Part shown: one piece after another, positions 46,399-55,860 of the stretch | Position numbering within the stretch: the stretch's first letter is position 1 | Layout of the letters: the number at the start of each line of letters is the position of its first letter | Source: Chloranthus sessilifolius | Lineage: Eukaryota; Streptophyta; Magnoliopsida; Chloranthales; Chloranthaceae | DNA: 64,000 nt | Assembly (NCBI GenBank): GCA_021018995.1 | Contig: CM037590.1 | Span: 86,460,097-86,524,096 of the forward strand | Reading direction: 5' to 3' | Notes under the pieces: generated by a model | What the model was told of the DNA's origin: nothing | Databases searched by the model: none | What the model saw: only the letters and a program-made list of their open reading frames with translations | Translations under genes and position numbers: made by a program

Positions 46399-48090
46399 TT
46401 ATGAACTTCCGTCCACTTCGCAACCTGATATGACTTTCAACTGTTGACTATTTAATGGTCCTTCATCAGATGATGCTTGGCCTCGAGGATTGTTGATGGG
46501 TTGGCTGGGAAGCTTACCCTCCTCTCGTCGACTCAGTTGATTTGCCAATTGACTGACTTGGTCGATTATCATCTGTTGAAAAGATTGCATACTGCGCATC
46601 ACCTTTTCTTCCAGATCAGAATCCTTTGAAGTGCTTGTATGAGATTGATTAGGATTCTGATTGAAATTCTGATTTTTTCGGAAATCAGAATTTGGATGAG
46701 AATATGAAGCATTCTGCTGAAAGTTAGAATTCTGGTGAAAATTAGAATTCTGCTGAAAATTCTGTTGTGGACGGAAATTTTGCTGAAAATTTTGTGGAAA
46801 CGCTTGTTGTCCATTCATAGGATTGGCTCGGTATTGCTGGTTGACCTGACCAGTTTGGTTTGATCCACCCCATCCTAAGTTGGGGTGATTTTTCCACTCT
46901 GGGTTGTAGGTATTTGAGTACACGTTTCTACCTTGCCGCTGATAAGATTGAGTGACATTTATCTGCTCTGGAAGAGTAGATTCATCAGGAAGGAATGTCA
47001 AGGTAGTTGGGCACTCATTAGCCATATGACCTGGGTGTTCACAAATTGAGCATACAGTGGGGGTGACAGGAACTTTAGCTTGCTTGGTTGCAGCTAACAA
47101 CATGTTCATCTGTTTGGACAGCATATCAACCTTGGTTGATAGATCAGAGTTATTATTGTTGACCTCATACAATCCGTCTTTGGTCAACACATGAGATTTA
47201 GGTGCTAAGTCCAAAGTGGTTCGCCCCAGTGTCTCACTTTGTATCGAGGTTTGATACAATTTCTCAAACAATGCCCACAACTCATCGGCCTCTTTCGTGG
47301 AACAAGATCCACCGCAAGATGCATCAACCATGCGTCTTTCTTCAGGAATCAGTCCATTGTAGAAACTTTGGACTTGTTGCCACCTTGGAACTTGATGGTT
47401 AGGGCAACTTCTGATCAACTCCTTAAAACGCTCCCAACATTCATGGAATGTCTCTGTAGGTTGTTGGGAAAAGAAAAGGATCTTTTGACGCATCTCTATG
47501 GCTTTAGTCATGGGAAAATACTTTTTGAGGAACTGACGATGTAGCTCGGCCCAACTCTGAATAGATTGCGGCTCTAAAGAATAGAACCATGTTTTTGCCT
47601 TGTCTCTTAAAGAGAATGGAAAGAGTCGGAGCTTCGCTATCTCATCAGTAACATTGTGGACTCTGAACATTTTGCATACCCCAGTGAACTCGTTCAGATT
47701 AACGTGCGGATTTTCGTTTGCCAAACCATGGAATATTGGTAGCATTTGAATCATCGCTGATTTGAATTCATAATGATTCCCTGGAATGGGAGCATGCATG
47801 ATACACTCCTGATCCTCGTAAAAACCAGGATCATTATAGTATTCAAGTGTTCTAGGTCCCCCATAGTAATTATTGTTCCCATTATTTCCATTATTCACAT
47901 TGTTGCCATTATTTCCATTATTCACATTGTTGCCATTCATTTCTTGCTCTTGATCAGCCATGTTATCAGTAGGATGATACTGATTCCGTTGGATTCTACG
48001 ATTGTCTCGCAAAGATCGTTCGATCTCCGGATTAAACGGTAGCAAATGTGGGTGATGAGAAGGAGTAAAGCTCATACACCACACCCACAA
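46399..48090 (-). CDS. gag: E5 gag (single long frame, looks whole)
   Basis: 563 codons. Residues 1-50 are the N-terminal part with NPEIERSLRDNRR. An Asn/Gly run (NGNNVNNGNNGNN) is at about 51-75. The capsid-type gag domain spans about residues 105-260, with LRLFPFSLRDKAKTWFYSL and the later FHECWERFKELIRSCPNHQV. One CCHC knuckle, CSICEHPGHMANEC (C-x2-C-x4-H-x4-C), is at about residue 345 and would bind RNA. A Gln/Asn/Phe-rich stretch is at about 405-490, and the tail has LSRREEGKLPSQP. The length and order are those expected for Athila gag. The upstream start at 48090 may be replaced by a later in-frame ATG (MADQEQ). It is the only gene of the window that looks intact. Confidence 0.88.
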   Translation of the reverse strand: MWVWCMSFTPSHHPHLLPFNPEIERSLRDNRRIQRNQYHPTDNMADQEQEMNGNNVNNGNNGNNVNNGNNGNNNYYGGPRTLEYYNDPGFYEDQECIMHAPIPGNHYEFKSAMIQMLPIFHGLANENPHVNLNEFTGVCKMFRVHNVTDEIAKLRLFPFSLRDKAKTWFYSLEPQSIQSWAELHRQFLKKYFPMTKAIEMRQKILFFSQQPTETFHECWERFKELIRSCPNHQVPRWQQVQSFYNGLIPEERRMVDASCGGSCSTKEADELWALFEKLYQTSIQSETLGRTTLDLAPKSHVLTKDGLYEVNNNNSDLSTKVDMLSKQMNMLLAATKQAKVPVTPTVCSICEHPGHMANECPTTLTFLPDESTLPEQINVTQSYQRQGRNVYSNTYNPEWKNHPNLGWGGSNQTGQVNQQYRANPMNGQQAFPQNFQQNFRPQQNFQQNSNFHQNSNFQQNASYSHPNSDFRKNQNFNQNPNQSHTSTSKDSDLEEKVMRSMQSFQQMIIDQVSQLANQLSRREEGKLPSQPINNPRGQASSDEGPLNSQQLKVISGCEVDGSS

Positions 48091-48505
48091 TCAAAGGTTT
48101 GAAGAACCCAAAATAAGTCCTCAAACAGACTCAATCGATTGAGACAGTGGTCTCAATAGATGGATGTAAGCATAAATTTCACACAAATGATTGTCGGTCA
48201 ATCGATTGAGGGATACTCTCAATCGATTGAGGACAGAATATCAAAAAAAAAAATTTGTCAGTCAATCGATTGAGAGGCTTCTCCCAATCGATTGAGGTTC
48301 AAAGATTAAAAACACACAAGAATTCTGTCAATTGATTGACATAGGACTGTCAATCGATTGAGAAAAGAGTAGAGAGCACACAGAAAGTGGCTCAGTATCA
48401 ATCGATTGAGAAAGGAGCTTCAATCGATTGAATGCTGCTATGAACAGAGAGCAAAGTAAGAAGAAAAAGGAAAGAAAACCACTCAATTTTTATTTTTATG
48501 TTTAT

Positions 48506-48539
<34 letters not shown>

Positions 48540-48793
48540 TTTTAAATTAAAATTCAGAAAAAAAATAAAAAATAAAATAAAAAAATATATAAAATCTAAA
48601 TTCGAAAATTAGAAATTAGAAATTAAAAAAAAACTAGAAAACCTTTCCTAAAAGAAAACTTCTAAACTAAGAATATAAATTTCCTAAAAATATAAAATTC
48701 CTAAAATATAAACTTCCTAAAAGAAAAAAAAAATAAAATAAAAATATAAACTTCCTAAAAATTATTTTTAGAAAATCCTATAAAATATAAACT
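48091..48793 (-). other. E5 leader with palindrome pairs
   Basis: About 700 nt between primer site and gag. CAATCGATTG-type pairs lie near 48131, 48201, 48264, 48330 and 48399 (spacing 21-22 bp). A TA microsatellite is at about 48508-48535, and a very A-rich stretch is at 48540-48790. No gene is visible. The other families lack palindromes in the leader. Confidence 0.65.
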
Positions 48794-48811
48794 TCCCCGG
48801 CAGCGGCGCCA
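48794..48811 (-). promoter_or_regulatory. E5 primer binding site
   Basis: TGGCGCCGCTGCCGGGGA on the minus strand, 6 nt from the LTR. It is the Athila tRNA-Asp type. Confidence 0.85.
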
Positions 48812-48817
48812 AAAACT

Positions 48818-50110
48818 TGATCAATTTTAAATAAACCCTTGCAAGTGTACAAGATCTGTTCTAGTAAGGCAAGAACAAGGGTGTCGAACCCACAGGGAAA
48901 TCTGAAATTTTATTCAATTCTTCCTAGAGATTTAGAAAATATCCCCGAGGAAGTACCAAGGGGCAGATTTAATTTTTACCAAGAGTTAACACTTTTCTAA
49001 TTGCAAGAAAGAAAATAAATTAATCTAAAAATTATGTAATGAGAAATCTAAGAACAAATTTTAAAAACAAGATCAAGGAATTTGCTACCCCAGATTTATA
49101 CCCTTTTCTATTTTTAAACCCACAATTTTATTAACATCAAACACACCATCATTCTAAGAGAAACATGACTAGTAATTAAGCGTGATCATTAACCCGGCAT
49201 ACCCTATCTAAAAATTTAATCAATCGCGGTATGAATCATGTGAAAAGCATCGCGTATCTCATGGTATTTTAGATCAAAACACTAAAAACATGATCACTAC
49301 ACTTTGAGAAATACGATTTGATGATGAAATTATCAAACTATGGTATTAAACATAAAATATAGGTACTTATCTGGGGATCGCATCCTCCTTGATCTACAGC
49401 CTTGAGCCTCTCATCCTTGGTGCAAGATCTTCAATTGTATTCAAAACCATTCCCAAAGTAAAGAGCAAAGAAGGTGTAAAAGAAATATATCTTCTCAGGA
49501 AATCTCAACACAATTTTATTACTCTAAGAAAACCCTCTTACAAAAGTTTCTAATTATTACACAAATTTCTCTCAAAACTAAAACTCTCTATATCAAAAAA
49601 CTCTCTCTAAAAAAAACAACTCTCCCCCCCCATACAAAGCCGTAGGCCTCTTATTTATAATATCCGATTGAAACTAACCCTAATTGCCTCAATCGATTGA
49701 GAAAGAGATCTCAATCGATTGACTTTGAGTTCGAATCCCCTTAGGGCACTTCTGCCTTCATGTCTCAATCGATTGAATTTCATGTCTCAATCGATTGACT
49801 TTCTAGGGTTGAGTTTTTCTCCATCTGTCAATCGATTGACCATAATGCCTCAATCGATTGACTCTTCAATGCAAATTCTTCCCTTTCTTGATGGGGGTTG
49901 ATTCTCTTTATGGCTCTCAATGCTTCTTTGGACCTTTTTGTCCATATCTCTTTTTTAGCCTGTAATTTCCTTCTTTTATGCACTTGAACGATCTAACTGT
50001 CAGAAACACCTGTAAACATCAAAACCTCACAACAACAATCAGATGCTTTCATTGAACAGCTAAATGTAGGATTTAAAGTGTGAATTATAGTCATATTTCA
50101 GCACCGATCA
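48818..50110 (-). repeat. E5 5' LTR (right)
   Basis: 1293 bp, about 99% like 36272-37568. It has the same three palindrome pairs (about 49690-49861) and the TATA box TTATAAATAAG (49650-49660). The right copy of the TCTCC duplication follows at 50111-50115. Confidence 0.95.
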
Positions 50111-52235
50111 TCTCCTCACACCTTTGCAGTACAGAGCTGAGGTGGTGTAGGCATTGGCTAAAATCCTCTCCATAAATGGAGAAATTATCTATAAAGATCT
50201 CTAAAAACTTATCAATCATGTCAGAGAAGATAACATACATGCATCTTTGGAATGTGGCAGGTGCATTACACAACCCAAATGGCATCCTTCTGTATGCAAA
50301 GGTTCCAAATGGGCAAGTGAATGTGGTTTTTTCTTGGTCCTGAGGGTATACAGGGATCTGATTGTACCCTGAATATCCATCAAGAAAATAGTAATAGGCC
50401 TTGCATGCCAGCTTGTCTAAGATTTGGTCTATGAAGGGCAGTGGGAAGTGATCCTTGCTAGTATTTTCATTGAGTTTTCGGTAGTCGATGCATACCCTCC
50501 AAGCAGTGGTTTGTCTGGTTGGGATCAGCTCTCCTGAATCTGCTTCAACAACTATAATGCCAGATTTCTTGGGTACTACCTGGGTAGGTGCTACCCATTG
50601 TGACTCCGAGATGGGATAAATTATCCCAGCATCTAGGAGTTTGACCACCTCCTTCATCACAACCTGCGGCATGTGTGGGTTAAGTTTTCTTTGCATCTCT
50701 CTGGAAGGTTTGGATCCTTCCTCGAGATGAATTTTATGCATGCACACAGTAGGATTTATTCCCCCAAGGTCTGCAATGGTCCATCCTATTGCCTTCTTAT
50801 GCCTTTTTAGAACACACAGTAGTTCTTTTTCCTGCTCGAGAGTGAGGGAAGAAGAGATTATCACAGGCAGTTTGGTGCTGTCTCCTAAAAAGGCATATTT
50901 CAAAGATTTTGGGAGTTGCTTTAACTCCACCCCTGGGGGACTGATGAGGGAGGGCAATAGGGGTGTCTGCGAGGGGGTGGTAGGGGTAACAAAGTAGGCC
51001 TCCATGGATGGTGCTGTGTTGGTGGAGCTTCAGAAGAGACAAGTTTCACATGCTCGATCTCAGAGGTGAGACCCTGCTCTACCTCTGTTTCCTTCCATAC
51101 TTCGGCTAATTCATTACAACATTCCTTACCATGTAGCAGCATATTCACATTTTCCTGGACAACCTCATCTATCACATTAAGAGAAAAACAATCCTCATCA
51201 GGATGAGGTTGATTTACTGCGTTGTACACATTCAATTTAGCCTTCATATTTCCAAATGACACCTCCATGATTCTAGACCTGCATTGAATACAAGCATTAG
51301 CTGTGGCCAAAAAGGGTCTGCCTAGAATCATAGGTATGGAAGTGACATTCCTACCTGGTTCCATATCCAACACCAAAAAGTCAGCAGGATAAAAGAATTT
51401 GTTAACTCCAACCAAAACATCCTCGATTATCCCCACAGGTTTCCTTTCAGATCTGTCAGCCAGCTGGAGAACCACATGTGTCGGCTTTAATTTGCCTAAG
51501 CCCAACTTCTCATATACTGAATATGGAAGAAAATTTACACTGGCTCCCAGATCTAATAGGGCTTTGTCAATGGTATGATCCCCAATGATGCAAGGGATGG
51601 TGGGGAGTCCAGGGTCTTGAAGTTTGGGGGGAGTTATAATGGACAGGACATGCTTAACTTTTTTTGCTGAAAAGACTTTCTGGGATAAGTGTATCCTAGA
51701 CTGTCTTTTATGGATGCACAAGTCTTTTAAAAATTTGGCATAGGCTAGGACTTGTTTGATGGCATCAAGTAAAGGCAAATTGATCATTACTTGCTTGAAA
51801 GTCTCCATCATTTCCTCAATTTTTCCTTGCCCTTTATCAAAAGGGAAAGGTGCTTGTAGTGCCTTAGGAAATGGCAAATGTGGGATTGCTCCCTCACTTG
51901 CAGCCTTAGCCAATGGGGTCTCTTTCTTTTTTATTTTTTTCTTTTCTTGAGGATCCTCATTATCCTCTTTATTCACAGCTGATTGTTCCTTCAAGTCCAC
52001 CAATGGTGGCCTTTGTTGTGTGCTGGTAGAAATCACTTCATCTTCTTCCTCCAAGTTTCTCACAAGCTCACAGCCTACTTGGTTGTCCCCTAGCTTACCA
52101 CTTCTCAAAGTTGTAACAAATTTGGCTTCCTCATTGGTGGAGAAAACTTCACCCACTATAAACTGGCTTTGTGGATTGTCCTGTGGTTGGCTAGGCAACC
52201 TTCCTCCCTCTCTCCTAGTCAGAGCATCAGACAGC
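50111..52235 (-). mobile_element. E4 (right piece): gag end, protease and RT
   Basis: Minus strand. The gag tail (LTRREGGRLPSQPQDNPQ, near 52150-52220) is followed by protease (LLDLGASVNFLPYSVYEKLG, about 51500-51560; about 1.3 kb is one open frame, 50921-52198) and RT (about 50120-50850: CIDYRKLNENTSKDHFPLPF, LDGYSGYNQIPVYPQDQEKT). The piece stops at the E6 LTR on the right and at E5 on the left. Its upstream gag and 5' LTR must lie beyond E6, outside the window. It is a fossil with few breaks in this part. Confidence 0.88.
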
Positions 52236-52496
52236 TATTGAGAACTGGAAAATACCATTTCCCACCCCTTAACTTGGGCCTTGATAGACCTTTGAGAGAA
52301 CTAAATAAGTGTTCTAAGTGTTTATTTTATAGCTAACAATAAAGGCAGGCTTAACCCTGAAAGCAGCTTAAAAGTGCCAAAAAGATGATGACCCATTTTG
52401 ATCTGGAAGAAGGAGAAGGGACAACCCCATTAGTTGTCAAAATGCCTAAACTAGAAGAGACAAAGGCCTGGTTTCAACCTGGAAATAGGTTTGGAG

Positions 52497-52825
52497 CTAT
52501 TCGAAAAGAAGAATGCGCTACAGAATGCTATTCGAAAGGATTCCTGATCTCTTCGAAAGGATTCCTGATCTTTTCGAAAAGAACCTGAACACTGCGAAAA
52601 GAACTAAAGATCCAAGCTTGGTTTTCAAAGAGCACCTGATCTATTCGAAATGTACCAAACTTGCTGATGATCTTTTCGAAAAGAAGAAAACTCCTTATGA
52701 ACAACACCAGTTCTTTGCGAATAGAGCTCCAGAAGTTACTTTTCCTTTCGAAAAGACCTCCAATATGTGCAAATAGAGCTCCAGAAGTCACATTTCCTTT
52801 TGAAAAGGCCCCCACTCTATGCGAA
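52497..52825 (+). promoter_or_regulatory. E6 LTR array of TTCGAA palindromes
   Basis: About a dozen TTCGAAAAG-type cores. A consecutive set in 52530-52605 steps by 20-21 bp. The array precedes the TATA box by 350 bp or more, as in E1. Confidence 0.7.
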
Positions 52826-53637
52826 ATCGTATTTTAAAGATTCCCAGTTCTGCAAGGGTATTTTAGTAATCTCTGCATGTGTCCCAATGCATTAAAAAAT
52901 CCAGAAGCATTCTGAAAGATTCTGAGCACGAGCCAGAGGCATATTCCACTCCATGTGAACACCCAAAGATGATATTATTTGGCGGGAACTTCTAGAAGCT
53001 CAAACAGATTTTTGAATTACCTAATAGAATTGATGCCTCTATCTCCTGATTGGCTGAACCAGATCAAACAATTCTGATTGGCCAGAATAGATCTGGATCC
53101 CTGTGCTCGACTCCCATTAGTTGATATAGATCTAACCAATTCTGATTGGTTGAGGCATATCTAAGATAGACTTGGGGAAAACTATAAATAGACGAACTAT
53201 TTGCCTAATTTGGGTATTCAGAATTTGAGTTTCATTCCTACTACCCCATTTTCCAATTCAGATCAAGATAGCTTGTCTGAAACCTCTATAATAGCCTAGC
53301 TTTAGTCTGTAATTGAGAACTGTGAGATACTTATGTAATTCTAGTGAGAATTATATTCAAGACTACAAATCCGAGAGCTATTTTAAGTTGTGTTCTGTAA
53401 TTGTAATGGTGGATTTGAAAAGATTGCTTTCATCAGTACGTTCTCAATCAAATTCATGTTGAGGGTTCTTTGTGATCCCCTCACTCATTAGATTCCTTTA
53501 GATTTGTTGTGTTTTAAAGCAATTTCCCTTAATTCACTATCCCTGTGAGAATCTATGTTTGTAACTTGGTTCTTATAGCATTTGTGGTGATGCTTATGTT
53601 CTAATCAAGACTTTGGATTGAAGAAGAAAACTATTGG

Positions 53638-53669
53638 ATGATCTGTGTCCATGACAGTGGACAGATCAT
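53638..53669 (+). promoter_or_regulatory. E6 leader hairpin
   Basis: ATGATCTGT pairs with ACAGATCAT, and inner CCA pairs with TGG. It lies about 450 nt after the TATA box. Confidence 0.68.
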
Positions 53670-54201
53670 AGCCATAAGTTCAACTCAATCCTAATCCTTG
53701 AATTGGATTATTTTCTCTTACATCTGAGCTGGTAGCCAGATGAAGATTTGATACTTTCTCAACTATGCTACACTATGTCTCATTCTACAATCAATTACTA
53801 AGCTTAAGTCAATTGTTATTTCTCCATTCTTATTAATTTTGCATCCAATTCCCTCCAACTCGGATCTGGATCACTTAGTTTAAATTCTACTTATAGATAA
53901 TTTAGTTAATGTGATAAATTCAACCTCTCATCTTACTTGCTTTGTAGATAGGATTAGAGGCCAGATCTGATAGCTCAGATCTGGAGGTTTACCATACATT
54001 TTAAATCAATTCTCTGTGGATGATCTTTTACTCACTTACATTTAAAACGTGCTACAATTGGCCCTGATCTTGCAGGCCAATTGATTTCTCTCTGTGCTAA
54101 TATTTCTTTCTAGTTTTCTAATCAAAGTATAATCCATCCTTTGAAAAATCTGTTTTCAAAATACAAATAAATCAGGCACACTTAGAACGGCAACAAGTTT
54201 T

Positions 54202-54219
54202 TGGCGCCGCTGTCGGGGA
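54202..54219 (+). promoter_or_regulatory. E6 primer binding site
   Basis: TGGCGCCGCTGTCGGGGA, 6 nt after the LTR end. It is the Athila tRNA-Asp type. Confidence 0.83.
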
Positions 54220-54397
54220 ATAGATTTTAAAATAGGTAAACCTAAGTTTTTTTTTTTTTATTATTTTTACAGCAGCTCTAACTGTTTCTATCGCTTGAAT
54301 CTGTGCAGTTATCTCTATACAATTAAGCTTGGAATCTACTCAGTAAAGATTATTGCAGGTTTGCTTTGCATAATTTTTCTCTCTGTATCTGTGTTGT

Positions 54398-55860
54398 ATG
54401 TTTGGTAGGAGGACTCTCAATCCTAAGATTGCCCCTCTGAATTTAGAAGTTGAAAGGCTACTAAGAACCAGACAAACATCACAGAATTTTGCTGAGACTG
54501 CTACTATGGGTGAGCAACCTAGACTCTTGAGGATTACTTTGCACCTGGTGCATATAATTCCCCATTTTGTATTCAATTTCCTACTGTTGAAGGAAATTAT
54601 GAAATCAAATCATCAACTATCCAAATGCTTCCTTCCTTCCATGGTTTGAGTAAGGAGGATCCATACAAGCATGTGGATGAATTCTTGTCTCTTTGTACCA
54701 CATTCAATATGCTGGACTGGGTCCAGAGGCAACCAAGCTTAGGCTCTTTCCTTTTTCATTAAAGGACAAAGCTAGAGCATGGCTATCCATGTTGCCACCA
54801 AATAGTATTACTTCTTGGAATGATTTGCAGTGTCAATTTTTAGCCAAATACTTCCCTATGTCTAAGACGAGCCAGTTGAGACAAAGCATTGTTACTTTTT
54901 CTCAACACTCAACTAAAACTTTCCATGAAGCATGGGAAAGGTTTAAGGAGCTTTTAAGGCAATGCCCTCATCATCAAGTTCTCCAATGGCAGCTTGTTCA
55001 AAGCTTCTATAAGAGAATTGATCAAAAGGGTAAGAGCATGGTAGATGCCTCCTGTGGAGGCACCTATTTACAAAGAACAATTGAGGAGGTCTGGGACCTA
55101 TTTGAAGTTATTGGTGAAAATTCAATCCAACAAGAATCTCTGTCAAGAGACAATGAGAATCCTGCTCGATTGAATAAAGAGCAGACTACCAAGGGAAAGA
55201 TTTATGAGGTAAATGAGTTGGAAAGGAAGGTGGACAATTTAACCGCCAAGTTTAATAGATTGATGGACTCATTGCAAGGTCCAATGATTGCTAGAGTAGA
55301 GGAGGCATGTCTGATATGTCAGTCCCCTACTCATTCCCATGATCAATGTCCAACTGCACCACAGTTCCCAGATCTAGTGGTGGAGCAAGCTCATGCTGCC
55401 CAATCGTTTGGACAGTTGCAATCTAATGAATATGCATGGAGAGGGCACCCCAATTTAAGGTGGAGCTAGGGCAATTATCAATCACAACAACAGCAGCAAC
55501 CAAAGTACCAAGTACCTTTCAAAACTGTTCAACCAGCATAATTTCTATACCAAGCCTAATTTTCAGCAGCCCATTCCACAACAGATGGCACAACCTGTAC
55601 ATCAATCTGCCCCAGTTCAGCCTCCTTCCAGATCCCCTTCTTTTGAAGACCAAGTTCTAACTTCACTACAGAATTTAGGGTCTTTAACTCAGACTGTAAA
55701 CTTTCACAGTCAGAGTATTAAGAAGATTGAAGATACATTGGGTTAACTTTCAAATACTTTGGCCAGAAGAGAGAAAGGCATGTTACCCAGCCAACCCTTG
55801 AACAATCCCAAAGGATAGTTCATGGTTGGAGAGGCCTCTTTTTCTTGTGAAGAAGTAATA
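54398..55860 (+). pseudogene. E6 gag (broken)
   Basis: It starts MFGRRTLNPKIAP at 54398 after a T-rich leader of about 180 nt. The capsid part is at about 54600-55020 (LRLFPFSLKDKARAWLSML, FHEAWERFKELLRQCPHHQV). The CCHC knuckle CLICQSPTHSHDQC is near 55309-55350. The tail resembles the E3 and E4 gag ends near 55750-55860. It is a fossil with a few breaks. Confidence 0.82.

Larger units (their letters stand above)
36272..50110 (-). mobile_element. E5: young Athila-type element with both LTRs
   Basis: Seen: two LTRs of 1297 and 1293 bp with TGATCAATTT...CGATCA ends, duplication TCTCC, a primer site and a polypurine tract. In sense order it has leader, gag, pol, spacer, ORF3 and a non-coding tail. 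By eye the LTRs differ at about 6-8 bases plus two small indel-bearing spots, roughly 99% identity, which suggests well under one million years at usual plant rates. gag looks whole. pol has roughly ten breaks. ORF3 is nearly whole. The element carries dozens of CAATCGATTG palindromes. Its ORF3 region is visibly richer in CpG than the other copies, consistent with youth. Confidence 0.94.
52236..54195 (+). repeat. E6 5' LTR (about 1.96 kb)
   Basis: It starts TATTGAGAACTGG and ends CGGCAACA. It aligns with 3473-5360. It contains a TTCGAA array (about 52497-52825), the TATA box TATAAATAGA (53183-53192) and the leader hairpin (53638-53669). Confidence 0.9.
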
